In this document: in pieces, positions 1 to 8,884 of the stretch
Layout of the letters: every line of letters begins with the position of its first letter
How positions within the stretch are numbered: the stretch's first letter is position 1
Source: Sedimentibacter sp.
GTDB taxonomy: Bacteria > Bacillota > Clostridia > Tissierellales > Sedimentibacteraceae
DNA: 64,000 nucleotides
Assembly: GCA_018436705.1 (NCBI GenBank)
Contig: JAHDLA010000001.1
Coordinates: 180,926-244,925, forward strand
Direction: 5' to 3'
Program-made: the position numbers and the translations under genes
The notes under the pieces: model-generated
Databases searched by the model: none
Told to the model about the DNA's origin: nothing
Seen by the model: only the letters and a program-made list of their open reading frames with translations

Positions 1-997
1 CTCTCATTATCTGCAGAGCCGTATCCGCATGTCCTTTTGTATATCCGTTACCGATAATCATATTTACATCTTTACCCACGCCCTCAGCTCCTAATGCTGC
101 TTTTGTAAAGCTTGTAGCCATGCTGAAGTAATATACGGTACCTTCATCTTTTGTCGCAAGGATTGCCGACATTTCACAATTAGGTCTTGATACGCAGCTT
201 ATTACCAGGTCGCACAGTTTACCGTCTGTTGCTTCCATCACTTTGTCGTACACTTCGATTGCATTTGTAGCATCACCGGCTATGCACACGTCGGCAAGAC
301 CGAGTTTTTTAACTGTTTCAAGAGTGCTTTGTCTGTGAGCCCAGCATATAACTTTTCCGCTTGCACCTGCTTTTTTCTTTGCTTCGTACAGGCAGAGAAG
401 TCCGGATTTTCCTGATCCTCCAAGAACCAATACTGTATCTCCTTCTTTTACCAGCTTAACAGTCTGCGCAGGAGCTCCTGCTACGTCCAAAACAGACAAT
501 GCAAGATTTTCAGGTATGTCTGAAGGAAGTTTAGCATATATTCCGCTTTCAAATAAAACAGCCTTTCCTTTAATATCCACCTGATCAATTTCTTTTCTGA
601 CAGTAAGTATTTCTTCTATAACCAAGGGTGTCAATGATAATGAAACAAGTGTAGCAATCTTATCTCCTACTTTAAGATCGGTCTTTCCTTCCAAAGCAGG
701 TCCTATTTGTTCTACAGTTCCAATGAGCATTCCTCCAGAACCTGTTACCGGATTTTGATGCTTTCCTCTTTCTGCTACGATTCCCTTCATTATTTCTTTA
801 ATTTTCTCTACATCTCCGCCCGCCTGGTCACTTATTTGAGTAAAGCTTGCCGAATCCACATTCAAAGTCTGAACGTTTATTAAAATCTCATTGTCATAAA
901 TCTCCATTGTGTTATCGATTTTAACTGCCGGCTGCGGCAATACTCCTTTTGGTTCAATTACTCTGTGTGTTCCGTATGGGTTTCCTTTTTTGATCAT
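1..997 (-). CDS. kdd: L-erythro-3,5-diaminohexanoate dehydrogenase, 3' end missing
   Basis: This gene runs off the left edge; 332 codons are visible. The protein starts MIKKGNPYGTHRVIEPKGV, which I recognise as Kdd of the lysine fermentation pathway. The family oxidises and deaminates 3,5-diaminohexanoate to 5-amino-3-oxohexanoate with NAD(P)+. A nucleotide-binding glycine loop (VLGGSGKSG) lies near residue 185 in an alcohol-dehydrogenase-like fold. The ATG at 997 has an AGGAGG-type ribosome site just upstream, and a sigma-54 promoter lies about 70 bases further up. Other lysine genes (kamA, kce and so on) would be expected past the left edge. Identification is by recalled family similarity. 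Confidence 0.88.
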   Translation of the reverse strand, partial: MIKKGNPYGTHRVIEPKGVLPQPAVKIDNTMEIYDNEILINVQTLNVDSASFTQISDQAGGDVEKIKEIMKGIVAERGKHQNPVTGSGGMLIGTVEQIGPALEGKTDLKVGDKIATLVSLSLTPLVIEEILTVRKEIDQVDIKGKAVLFESGIYAKLPSDIPENLALSVLDVAGAPAQTVKLVKEGDTVLVLGGSGKSGLLCLYEAKKKAGASGKVICWAHRQSTLETVKKLGLADVCIAGDATNAIEVYDKVMEATDGKLCDLVISCVSRPNCEMSAILATKDEGTVYYFSMATSFTKAALGAEGVGKDVNMIIGNGYTKGHADTALQIMR

Positions 998-1068
998 AGT
1001 GCCTCCTAAATCATTGCAAATTTTTTTATTGGGTTTGGGTTAGATATTGGGTGTTCACATATATGTAG

Positions 1069-1084
1069 TGCAAGTACCGTGCCA
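1069..1084 (-). promoter_or_regulatory. Sigma-54 (-24/-12) promoter of kdd
   Basis: Read on the minus strand the sequence is TGGCACGGTACTTGCA, a full match to the sigma-54 consensus TGGCAYR-N4-TTGCW with GG and GC correctly spaced. It points at kdd, whose ATG lies about 72 bases downstream. It implies RpoN-dependent expression that needs an enhancer-binding activator; one is encoded at 2619-4022. Confidence 0.9.
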
Positions 1085-1155
1085 ATTTCTTTTAAAAATA
1101 AAAACCGCTGTTTTTCAACATTAGCAACGTTACAATAATGATAATTTTATCCTAA

Positions 1156-1173
1156 GTGCCGAAAATTCAGCTT
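1156..1173. promoter_or_regulatory. Candidate enhancer site for the kdd promoter
   Basis: GTGCCGAAAATTCAGCTT matches 16 of 18 bases of a site found inverted just before the activator gene at 2619. Inside it is an imperfect dyad, GCCGA-N4-TCAGC, as expected for a Fis-type helix-turn-helix dimer. It lies about 80 bases upstream of the -24 element, a normal place for a sigma-54 enhancer. A weaker relative (CTGTTTTTCAACA) lies at 1108-1120. Confidence 0.6.
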
Positions 1174-1288
1174 TTTATATTGCTCTGTAAAGCATATTTT
1201 GTTATAATGCTATTATACAACATAATTATTGATTATTCACATATTAATTAAATATTAATAAATTTTCATAAAGAATGAAGAGGTATAT

Positions 1289-2095
1289 ATGGATAACAGA
1301 CCAATCGGAATCTTTGATTCAGGAGTAGGCGGACTCACTGTAATGAGAGAAGTAATGGAGCAGCTTCCTTACGAGGACATCATATATTTGGGAGATACCG
1401 CAAGAATTCCATACGGTTCAAAATCTGAGCAGACCATAAAAAAATATGCTAACCAATGCTCATCTTTTTTAAAGAGCAAGGATGTTAAAACTATTGTAAT
1501 TGCATGTAATACAGCAAGCTCAATAGCTCTTGAGCACGTGCAGAATAATTTTGATCTTCCCATAATAGGCGTGATTAATCCCGGATCAAAAAGTGCCGCT
1601 GCCGCCACAGAAAACGGAAGAATAGGTGTAATTGGTACAATTGCAACAATAAATTCAAATGCCTATCAGGCAAAAATTATGGAGTATCTCCACGATGCAG
1701 AAGTGATCGGGATTCCGTGCCCGCTGTTTGTACCAATAGTTGAAGAAGGCTGGGAATATTCAAACGTAGCATTTTTGACCGCTGAAAAATATCTTGATGA
1801 ATTGATTGAGCACGATGTGGACACTTTGGTGCTGGGGTGCACCCATTATCCTATTTTAAGGCACACAATCAAAAAAGTCGTTGGCCCTGATGTTAAGCTC
1901 GTCAATCCTGCATTTGAGACAGCAAGAGATTTAAAAAAACTTCTTACAGACAAAAATATGCTAAACGAAAATTACGATAAAGCCAGGTATGAATATTATG
2001 CCAGTGATGCACCTGAACGCTTAAGAAGAATAGGAGGCAATTTTCTTAAGAAGGAAATTGATAATCTTTATGAAATCGCAATAGATAATCTTTAA
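1289..2095 (+). CDS. murI: Glutamate racemase
   Basis: Converts L-glutamate to D-glutamate for peptidoglycan. The 268 residues match the family's usual size. The N-terminus reads IGIFDSGVGGLTV; the two catalytic cysteines sit in ACNTASS (about residue 74) and in GCTHYPIL (about residue 185), with PYGSKS and NPGS-type substrate loops between them. The gene starts a plus-strand group: the next gene begins 14 bases later behind a strong AAGGAGG site, so the two are probably co-transcribed. It is divergent from kdd. Confidence 0.95.
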   Translation: MDNRPIGIFDSGVGGLTVMREVMEQLPYEDIIYLGDTARIPYGSKSEQTIKKYANQCSSFLKSKDVKTIVIACNTASSIALEHVQNNFDLPIIGVINPGSKSAAAATENGRIGVIGTIATINSNAYQAKIMEYLHDAEVIGIPCPLFVPIVEEGWEYSNVAFLTAEKYLDELIEHDVDTLVLGCTHYPILRHTIKKVVGPDVKLVNPAFETARDLKKLLTDKNMLNENYDKARYEYYASDAPERLRRIGGNFLKKEIDNLYEIAIDNL

Positions 2096-2109
2096 AAAGG
2101 AGGCACAGA

Positions 2110-2529
2110 ATGAATAATGCCAAAATAAAAATTACTACAGCCCAAACAATAGACAAAGCAGGAAATGAAGAAGTTATGGAGCTTGTTACCGAGGCGGAAA
2201 GACTTTTTCAGAAAGACTTCATTATTATAAATTATGATGAAAGTGACATAACCGAGAACACTTCTTCTAAAACAAGAATGAAGATATACAAAGATAAATT
2301 AATACTGACCAAGGTTGGAGATATATCTTCAAGAATGGAATTTGAAGAAAATCAAAGCTACAGTAATATTTATTCAACGCCTTACGGTAATTTCGACCTG
2401 GACTTCAACACCATGATATATGAGAATAATTTGGATGAGGTGGGAAAGGGAACTGTCAAGATAGAATACCAAGTCGTTTTTGCCGGAAGTGAAAAAAGCT
2501 ATAACAAATTAGCTATTGATATTTTTTAG
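2110..2529 (+). CDS. DUF1934 family beta-barrel protein
   Basis: 139 residues without signal peptide or membrane segment. The alternating polar/hydrophobic pattern and the C-terminal IEYQVVFAGSEKSYNKLAIDIF resemble the DUF1934 (YwiB-like) family of small calycin-like proteins of unknown function. The ribosome site AAAGGAGG is well placed. The gene follows murI closely, and no terminator is visible after it. Confidence 0.7.
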   Translation: MNNAKIKITTAQTIDKAGNEEVMELVTEAERLFQKDFIIINYDESDITENTSSKTRMKIYKDKLILTKVGDISSRMEFEENQSYSNIYSTPYGNFDLDFNTMIYENNLDEVGKGTVKIEYQVVFAGSEKSYNKLAIDIF

Positions 2530-2569
2530 GCAATCTTAACCTGTTTGATAAAAAAAGCCATGACTTACT

Positions 2570-2606
2570 GCCTGTTTTTCGGCATGTCGAGCTGATTTTT
2601 CGGCAC
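2570..2606. promoter_or_regulatory. Two tandem candidate activator-binding sites
   Basis: TTTTTCGGCA occurs at 2575-2584 and again at 2596-2605, exactly 21 bases (two helical turns) apart. Read on the minus strand the second copy extends to GTGCCGAAAAATCAGCTC, nearly identical to the site at 1156-1173 before kdd. The copies end just before the ribosome site of the 2619 activator gene, so binding here could interfere with its transcription or translation. Confidence 0.55.
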
Positions 2607-2618
2607 AAAAGGAGAATT

Positions 2619-4022
2619 ATGGATATAAAATATTTTGATGCACTCATTCACGCAATAGATTTAATAAATGATGGAATTCATATAGTTGACGCCTACGGTA
2701 AAATTGCTTATTACAATTCATCCGCAAAGCAGCTTGATGAAATCGATGTGGATAAAGCAATAGGAAGACATATTCTTGAGGTGTATCCTTCTCTTACTTT
2801 TGAGACAAGCACTTTGTTAAAAGTTTTGCGAACAGGGAAGCCGATTTATAATGTTGAACAGAACTTTATAAATTATAAAGGTGATAAAATATCAACATTG
2901 AATTCAACAATCCCTATTTATTATAACAACAAGGTGCTTGGGGCTCTTGAAGTTTCCAGAAATATAACAAAGGTCAGAGAACTGTCGGAAAAAATAGTAA
3001 ATCTGCAAAAGGAGCTGTATGAAAGGGACAACAGGGGGCATGACAAACCGTCAAAGCCTGTTGCAAAGTTTAATTTTCTTGATATCATAGGGCAGAACAA
3101 GGAGATGCTGAAGCTGAAATCACTTGGAATAAAAGCGGCTATGTCTGATTCACCCGTTATGATCGCAGGGAGTACCGGAACAGGTAAGGAGCTTTTTGTA
3201 CAGTCCATACACAATTCCAGCAACAGAAAGCACAAGCCCTTCATAGCGCAAAACTGTGCGGCTCTGCCTTCTAACTTGCTTGAAAGCATATTGTTCGGAT
3301 CTGTTAAGGGAAGCTTTACAGGAGCAGAAAACAGACCGGGTTTATTTGAACTTGCCGACGGCGGAACCTTGTTCCTGGATGAAATAAATTCCATGCCCAT
3401 AGAGCTTCAGACCAAGCTTTTGAGAGTTCTGCAGGATGGAAGGGTCAGAAGAGTCGGCTCAGCCACCACAATAGATGTTAATGTAAGAATCATATCAGCT
3501 ATAAATACAGATATTAACTCAGTTGTAGAAACAAAGCAACTGAGACAGGACTTGTTTTTCAGATTGAACGTAATAACTCTTGTTATTCCTGATTTGTCAA
3601 AGAGAATAGACGACATACCTCTTCTTGTGGATCATTTTATAAAAAAATATGATGAACGATGTAATAAATTTTTCAGCGGCGTCTCTAAAGAAGTGCTGGA
3701 TATATTTACAGAATACAGCTGGCCCGGAAACGTCAGGGAATTAGAGCATGCAATTGAAAGCGCCGTTTCGCTGTATGACGGAGAGCTTATAAGAGAGGAA
3801 CACCTTCCTTTCCAGTTTAAAAACTACAGCAGGAGAAATAGCAATTCACAGAATACCGGCACACTGCAGCACTTGAATGCGGCCGTAGAAAAAGTTGAGC
3901 GTGATATTATAAAGTCTGCCTTGGAGCAGACGGATTACAATATTACAAAAGCTGCCAAGCTTATAAATGTTCCGAGGCAGACACTACAATATAAAATTAA
4001 AAAACTTGAAATTCCGGGTTAA
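2619..4022 (+). CDS. Sigma-54-dependent transcriptional activator, PAS-AAA-Fis (RocR-like)
   Basis: Enhancer-binding protein for RpoN promoters, 467 residues. An N-terminal PAS sensor (about 10-115) and a short linker helix lead to the AAA+ domain (about 150-380) with Walker A GSTGTGKE near 183, the sigma-54 contact loop GSFTGA near 230 and Walker B GTLFLDE. The C-terminal Fis-type helix-turn-helix reads NITKAAKLINVPRQTLQYKI. There is no receiver domain, so the PAS domain probably senses a metabolite. Layout resembles RocR of arginine catabolism. Binding-like sites before this gene and before kdd suggest it activates kdd. The ATG has a GGAG site. Confidence 0.88.
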   Translation: MDIKYFDALIHAIDLINDGIHIVDAYGKIAYYNSSAKQLDEIDVDKAIGRHILEVYPSLTFETSTLLKVLRTGKPIYNVEQNFINYKGDKISTLNSTIPIYYNNKVLGALEVSRNITKVRELSEKIVNLQKELYERDNRGHDKPSKPVAKFNFLDIIGQNKEMLKLKSLGIKAAMSDSPVMIAGSTGTGKELFVQSIHNSSNRKHKPFIAQNCAALPSNLLESILFGSVKGSFTGAENRPGLFELADGGTLFLDEINSMPIELQTKLLRVLQDGRVRRVGSATTIDVNVRIISAINTDINSVVETKQLRQDLFFRLNVITLVIPDLSKRIDDIPLLVDHFIKKYDERCNKFFSGVSKEVLDIFTEYSWPGNVRELEHAIESAVSLYDGELIREEHLPFQFKNYSRRNSNSQNTGTLQHLNAAVEKVERDIIKSALEQTDYNITKAAKLINVPRQTLQYKIKKLEIPG

Positions 4023-4063
4023 AAAATCTGCCCCCGTCGAAAAACGACGAGGGCAGATTTTTT
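4021..4063. terminator. Bidirectional terminator
   Basis: The arms AAAAAATCTGCCC (4021-4033) and GGGCAGATTTTTT (4051-4063) enclose a further CGTCG/CGACG stem around AAAAA. A/T runs on both sides let it serve the activator gene ending at 4022 and, on the other strand, spoIIR ending at 4079. Confidence 0.92.
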
Positions 4064-4078
4064 AAAAAGTGGGGGATT

Positions 4079-4780
4079 TTATTTAGCCAATGATCTGGCA
4101 TAAACACGCGGTGTGAGACTTGACTCTACGCCTGTGTGTTCTACTTTGCCTTTTTCTATAAATTCATATATCTTTGATTTAAACTTAATATCTTCTATTC
4201 CTCTTTTTGTTTTTATAGATTCAATTTCTTCCTGAGTCAAAACTTCCTGGAGCTTATTTTCTGTTTCTATATCAAATACCGGCTCCGAATTTTTATCCTG
4301 TCCGAAATCCACAAAACACAGAGGAGGAAACATCACGCACCACCAATTGTTGCCTTCTGCCCTGCCTATTTCTATTCTTACGGCATCATAATAGCCTTCC
4401 GGAAGGACTATGTCCTCGTATATTTTGCGCGGAAACTTAAAATTTCCGTAATATACATTTATTTCATAATCGTATCCTTCCTCTGAAATTATTTCCTCTG
4501 CTTCTTTTCTTATTTCATTTATCTTTTCTATAACTAAATCTTCACTGTCATCTTTAGACGTTATGTTTTCAAATTCACTGTCAAACTTACTAATCACGTG
4601 ATTTCTGACCTTATATTTTAACTGCTGGTCATAAACAGTGTTTGAATTTGCAATTACATGTAATCGTATAACTTTGTCGTTTATTTTTGCCATTCCTGTG
4701 TATGCATCTACCGTATATGAAACTGCAACTGCAACTGCAACAAATATTACCGAAATTAAAATTTTTTTATAATAGCTCAT
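4079..4780 (-). CDS. spoIIR: Stage II sporulation protein R
   Basis: SpoIIR is made in the forespore and secreted into the intermembrane space, where it triggers SpoIIGA to process pro-sigma-E in the mother cell. The 233-residue protein has an N-terminal hydrophobic segment (about 7-27) followed by the family motif VIRLHVIANSN and DQQLKYKVR. It starts 12 bases after the stop of gerC, with its own GGGAGG site. Its position at the end of a germination operon is unusual, because SpoIIR is needed early in the forespore (sigma-F) and germination receptors late (sigma-G). Confidence 0.92.
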   Translation of the reverse strand: MSYYKKILISVIFVAVAVAVSYTVDAYTGMAKINDKVIRLHVIANSNTVYDQQLKYKVRNHVISKFDSEFENITSKDDSEDLVIEKINEIRKEAEEIISEEGYDYEINVYYGNFKFPRKIYEDIVLPEGYYDAVRIEIGRAEGNNWWCVMFPPLCFVDFGQDKNSEPVFDIETENKLQEVLTQEEIESIKTKRGIEDIKFKSKIYEFIEKGKVEHTGVESSLTPRVYARSLAK

Positions 4781-4791
4781 TTGTCCTCCCT

Positions 4792-5892
4792 TTATTTTAC
4801 CAATCCGGTACTTTTTATATCTACATTCAAATGTACGTTTATGTCCGCTGCCTCAAAAACTTCATCATATTTGTCTTCGATTTTGTCGAACTCGGATTTG
4901 TGATACTTATATAATTTATCTTTTATCCTTAAAAGATCTGATCTGTAGTAATGCTGAAGCTTGTCGACTGTATTTGAAGCCACATCTGATATCATTCTTG
5001 CAGACTCAGTCCTGATTTTATCCATAAAATTTTTATCCTGCAACTTGTCGTTGCCTATGATAAATGAATCTATGTAACAATACAGAGTAATATAATAATC
5101 AACGCTTAATTTATTATTTTCTAAATTTATATCTTCCGTCATGCTCACATCAACGGCACCCAGCCCTACGGTTGTATCGTCAACAGATATATTAAAATTA
5201 CTGATGTTAGCCCTGTCGGGATTTAATAAAATCATTATGATTTCAACTTCCTCCGGTTCCAAAAAACCCACCAGTTCGTATTCCTTAACAACGGCTGCTC
5301 TTTCCACTTTCAGACTTTTATCATTTACTTCCACAACCGGCACCATGACATTTCCAGTCTGCCCCAGATGGAGTATTGCCTCATCAAATGTATAAACATC
5401 TTGATAGCTCTCTCTTTTAAGTTTAACAAGCATCTCGCTCAAAAATCTGCCCACAATAGGATTAGTCGGTATTTCCATATTTATAATGTCCTGAGCCTTT
5501 CCTTTTGCAATACATATTTTAACTCTTCTGTTCATCTGAGGAGACCTCTGGATCTCATCAAATATTTTTTTAAATGACTCCGGATCTCTGGCCACATCTT
5601 CTCCCAGTATTATTACCTGCATTAATCTGTCAGAAATGGCCTTTTCAGAATGAAGATAGCTCGTACTGTAAAAATTCGCAAAATTTGCACTTTCCTTTGA
5701 ATAAACAATTCTCTGATCCTCGCTGCCTTCATTTATTTTTGGAATTTCAGACGTAAAAGTCAGATTCTTAGGATTTTTATCAATTCCCACAGCAAATAAG
5801 TATTCCCTTTTGTTGATTTCAAAGCTGTCCCAGCAACCTGTTAAAACTAATGATGTCAGCAGCATTAAAATTATTATTTTTATTTGTTTCAT
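4792..5892 (-). CDS. gerC: Spore germination protein, Ger(x)C lipoprotein
   Basis: C subunit of a GerA-type nutrient receptor, anchored to the outer face of the spore inner membrane. The signal peptide ends in a lipobox, LTGC at about residues 17-20, followed by the family hallmark WDSFEINKREYLFAVGIDK. The 366 residues are normal for the family. It is third of the receptor genes; gerB ends 38 bases upstream and spoIIR follows at once. Confidence 0.93.
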   Translation of the reverse strand: MKQIKIIILMLLTSLVLTGCWDSFEINKREYLFAVGIDKNPKNLTFTSEIPKINEGSEDQRIVYSKESANFANFYSTSYLHSEKAISDRLMQVIILGEDVARDPESFKKIFDEIQRSPQMNRRVKICIAKGKAQDIINMEIPTNPIVGRFLSEMLVKLKRESYQDVYTFDEAILHLGQTGNVMVPVVEVNDKSLKVERAAVVKEYELVGFLEPEEVEIIMILLNPDRANISNFNISVDDTTVGLGAVDVSMTEDINLENNKLSVDYYITLYCYIDSFIIGNDKLQDKNFMDKIRTESARMISDVASNTVDKLQHYYRSDLLRIKDKLYKYHKSEFDKIEDKYDEVFEAADINVHLNVDIKSTGLVK

Positions 5893-5930
5893 TTAAACCC
5901 CTTCGCTATAATCACGTAAAATCATAATAT

Positions 5931-7025
5931 TTATATGTTTTCTGTTCCATGCTTCTGCTTCCTTCTGTCCATCCATACAACGATAAGCGGTATGAAAAAA
6001 TTCAGTCCGCTCAGCACTATTAACGGCCACTGTATGTATGGAAACATCATGTACATGCCGGGCAGAGCTGCAGCCATGGTATACAGAATGGGTATCTGGA
6101 TATAAATAAAATATCCGTCTTCTCTGGTCTTAAAAGTTTCCTGCATAGCAAGATTTGTAAAATATGCAATAATGCATATGCTTGTAAATGTAACTATTAT
6201 TTGAAAGCATAATCCCACAATTTCAGTACTTTCAAAGAAAAATCCCGGTATGTTAACAAATTTCATTACGGAAATAAATGGCCATACCATGTTTACAGCT
6301 TCCTTCATTCCGAATTTTACTACTATAAGCAAGTAGCATGCGGCATAAAGTACGGCACTTATTACGATAAATCTTTTATTTACCTTCATATTTTTTTCTT
6401 TGATTGACACCCTGCTGTTAGAAAACATCAATACGGAAAATCCGAAAAATCCCAGCATGGCTGCGGGAACTGACTTCACTATTCCTTTCACGTCTGCCGG
6501 AAAAATGGGAAATACATTTGTATAATCGGCGTAATATGTTGAAAATATTATTATCAGCATATATGGTATTAAGGCAATCAACACCGCTATATTAGCCACA
6601 TTAGCGATTGACTGTATCCCTTTTTTTGTCGCATAGCTGGCAATAAGCAAGAGAGAGATTATTATTGTACTTATTGGCGTATTGAAAAGCATCATAAGCT
6701 TTATCTGCTCCGCAAAATCCTTCAGCAATATGCTGTTTGCAGTAAGAAACATAAGTATGTAGTATATACCTGTCAATTTTGCCAGGAATTTTGGAAATAC
6801 CTTGTGGGATATGCTTATTATTGTATCTTCCTTGTACTTTATCATCAGCCTGTTTATGGGTTTCATTGTAATATATATGAGAAATCCAGCCGCTATAATC
6901 GGCATCCATCCAACAGGACCGTCTATTTCGGACAGTAACAGCGGCATTAAAATCGACTGAGAAACAAATGATACTAATATTAAAATTGATATATTTTGAT
7001 ATGGAGTAATATCCTGGTCGAACAT
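5931..7025 (-). CDS. gerB: Spore germination protein, GerB permease-like subunit
   Basis: Integral membrane subunit related to amino-acid/polyamine permeases (GerAB/YndE family), thought to carry germinant specificity. It is 364 residues, mostly hydrophobic, with about ten predicted membrane segments; the N-terminus ITPYQNISILILVSFVSQSIL is typical. The start codon directly follows the stop codon of gerA, implying tight translational coupling. The germinant cannot be read from sequence. Confidence 0.92.
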   Translation of the reverse strand: MFDQDITPYQNISILILVSFVSQSILMPLLLSEIDGPVGWMPIIAAGFLIYITMKPINRLMIKYKEDTIISISHKVFPKFLAKLTGIYYILMFLTANSILLKDFAEQIKLMMLFNTPISTIIISLLLIASYATKKGIQSIANVANIAVLIALIPYMLIIIFSTYYADYTNVFPIFPADVKGIVKSVPAAMLGFFGFSVLMFSNSRVSIKEKNMKVNKRFIVISAVLYAACYLLIVVKFGMKEAVNMVWPFISVMKFVNIPGFFFESTEIVGLCFQIIVTFTSICIIAYFTNLAMQETFKTREDGYFIYIQIPILYTMAAALPGMYMMFPYIQWPLIVLSGLNFFIPLIVVWMDRRKQKHGTENI

Positions 7026-8528
7026 CTATTTTCCTTTCTCCTTTTCAAATTGAAGATATTTTGGTTTGTGAACCATCTTCTTGATTCTCGGTCTTATGAT
7101 TGTATCCTTTAAGTCTTTTCTGTTATCGACAAAACTAGATAAAGGAGTCATGTACGGCACTCCGCAGCTTTTAAGAGTGCAGAGGTGAATTATCAAAAGA
7201 CAAAGCCCTAATGAAATACCAAACAGTCCAAATATTGACGCAAGAACGATAAAACCAAAACGAATCATTCTCAATGACGTGCTGAAATTATAGCTTGGTA
7301 TTGCAAATGCCGAGATAGCGGTCAATGCCACTATAATTACGGCCAAAGGAGTTATAAGCCCGGCCTCCACAGATGCCTGACCTATTACGAGACCTCCCAC
7401 AAGACCTATTGTTGATCCAACAGGACTTGTAATTCTTAAGGAAGCCTCTCTGACAAGCTCCATTACCAGTTCCATCAGAAGTGCCTCAAAATAAGGGGGA
7501 AACGGAACATTTGCCCGGGAGGCCGCAACATAAAGTGCCAGCTGTGTTGGCAGCAGGTTAGGATGAAACTGGGCTACAGCCACGTAAAGAGCAGGAAGTA
7601 GCATAACTATCGGCAATGCCAGATATCGTATCATTCTGGTTACACATGACGGCATCCACCTTTCGTAGTAGTCCTCTGAAGACTGCATAAACGATACAAA
7701 TATTGCGGGAGCAATGAGAACAGATGGAGTATTATCCACAGTTATAACGACTCTCCCCTCTAAAATTGCCGATGCAGCAGCATCTGGCCTTTCGGTATTT
7801 TCAATTTGAGGAAACGGAGAATATATATCATCCTCTATCATTTCTTCAATGTATGAACTTTCCAGGACAGCTTCTATATCTATATTTTTTATTCTTTTCT
7901 CCACTGTTTCCAAAACTGTTTTATTTACAATATCCTCTATGTATATAATCGCAATGTCTGTTTTAGATCTGCTCCCCACCTGCATGTATTTTACTTTCAG
8001 CTTTGGATCTCTTATTCTTCTTCTTATGAGTGTGATGTTTACTTTCATGGTTTCGTTGAAACCGTCTCTGGCACCTCTTATAAGAGTCTCCGCCGAAGGC
8101 TCCTGCACGCCTCTCATTGGCCAGCCTCTGGATGAGAGCATTATACCTTTTGAGCATCCGTCTATTAAAAGAACCGTCTCTCCGGAAAGCACCTTGTCAA
8201 TGCATTCCTGAATAGTTTGAAGAGCTTGTATCTCTGTTACCGCTATATTGGTATTGGCAATTGCGTTCTGCAGTTCAGAATCACTTTTTTCCAACCTTTG
8301 CAAATCCATGTCCTTCATGAGCATTTGAACAGCAAATTCACTGATTGCTTCCTTTGTGGTCATTCCGTCAATATAAACCAAGAGCATCTTAGTTTTTTTG
8401 TTTTGACCGGCATCAATCTTTCTGAAAATGATGTCATTAGCATCCTTAAATACTTTTTTTAATTCCTGCTCATTTTTGTTTAAATCTTTTTCTATGTTAA
8501 TATCCTCTAAGTTTTGTTTTTCGCCCAT
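7026..8528 (-). CDS. gerA: Spore germination protein, GerA subunit
   Basis: A subunit of the germinant receptor, 500 residues. A soluble N-terminal part (about 1-270) is followed by a membrane part with four to five segments (from about 280). Family motifs include TKEAISEFAVQMLMKDM-like sequence in the soluble part and the conserved stretch GRVVITVDNTPSVLIAPAIF just before the membrane part. It starts 9 bases after the small membrane protein gene, behind AGGAG. The C-terminal basic tail (PRIKKMVHKPKYL) is cytoplasmic in this family. Confidence 0.95.
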   Translation of the reverse strand: MGEKQNLEDINIEKDLNKNEQELKKVFKDANDIIFRKIDAGQNKKTKMLLVYIDGMTTKEAISEFAVQMLMKDMDLQRLEKSDSELQNAIANTNIAVTEIQALQTIQECIDKVLSGETVLLIDGCSKGIMLSSRGWPMRGVQEPSAETLIRGARDGFNETMKVNITLIRRRIRDPKLKVKYMQVGSRSKTDIAIIYIEDIVNKTVLETVEKRIKNIDIEAVLESSYIEEMIEDDIYSPFPQIENTERPDAAASAILEGRVVITVDNTPSVLIAPAIFVSFMQSSEDYYERWMPSCVTRMIRYLALPIVMLLPALYVAVAQFHPNLLPTQLALYVAASRANVPFPPYFEALLMELVMELVREASLRITSPVGSTIGLVGGLVIGQASVEAGLITPLAVIIVALTAISAFAIPSYNFSTSLRMIRFGFIVLASIFGLFGISLGLCLLIIHLCTLKSCGVPYMTPLSSFVDNRKDLKDTIIRPRIKKMVHKPKYLQFEKEKGK

Positions 8529-8537
8529 TTAAAACTC

Positions 8538-8738
8538 CTATATATTAATTGCAATTACAGCCGCCAGTGCCAGCAGCCCATAAACTATTCCAGTTGCTTT
8601 AACAATTTTATAATCTCTGTGAAAGTTTTTTCGCTTCAATTCCTTGGCAGTTCTAAATATCAAAATAAAACTGATTATCAAAAACACCGTTATGGTGTCA
8701 GTATTAATCAACATTTTAATATCGTTGATAAAGTACAT
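8538..8738 (-). CDS. Small two-segment membrane protein leading the ger operon
   Basis: 66 residues with hydrophobic segments at about 14-30 and 47-65, separated by a basic loop (KELKRKNFHRDYK). A GGAGG site precedes the ATG at good distance. It is first in the operon, 9 bases before gerA, so a role in the germination receptor or spore membrane is likely. It may belong to the small hydrophobic family found with clostridial ger operons (I recall the name CLC_0170), but I cannot confirm this. Confidence 0.72.
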   Translation of the reverse strand: MYFINDIKMLINTDTITVFLIISFILIFRTAKELKRKNFHRDYKIVKATGIVYGLLALAAVIAINI

Positions 8739-8769
8739 AACCCCTCCTATGCTTGTTCTACAATATTAG

Positions 8770-8799
8770 TAATATTTGCATTTTTAGGATTTTTTATTC
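8770..8799 (-). promoter_or_regulatory. Candidate sigma-G promoter of the ger operon
   Basis: On the minus strand GAATA and AATATTA are separated by 18 bases. This fits the forespore sigma-G pattern GHATR-N18-CATWHTA with one mismatch (A for the first C of the -10). It lies about 30 bases before the start of the first gene. AT-rich DNA makes chance matches possible. Confidence 0.45.
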
Positions 8800-8826
8800 C
8801 AAATAATCAAATTTAGTTAAATAAAA

Positions 8827-8849
8827 AAATGTCTCATTGAGAGACATTT
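8827..8849 (-). terminator. Terminator of the activator gene at 8885
   Basis: Nine-base perfect arms AAATGTCTC (8827-8835) and GAGACATTT (8841-8849) with a 5-base loop; on the minus strand a run of Ts follows. It separates the activator from the ger operon that starts at 8738. Confidence 0.85.
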
Positions 8850-8884
8850 CTAAAAATACATTATTTTTTCGGAATTCGTCTGTT

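Noticed and set aside
2921..3400. Antisense 159-codon ORF within the activator gene
   Set aside because: Codon-shadow of a strongly supported gene; no ribosome site or recognisable protein.
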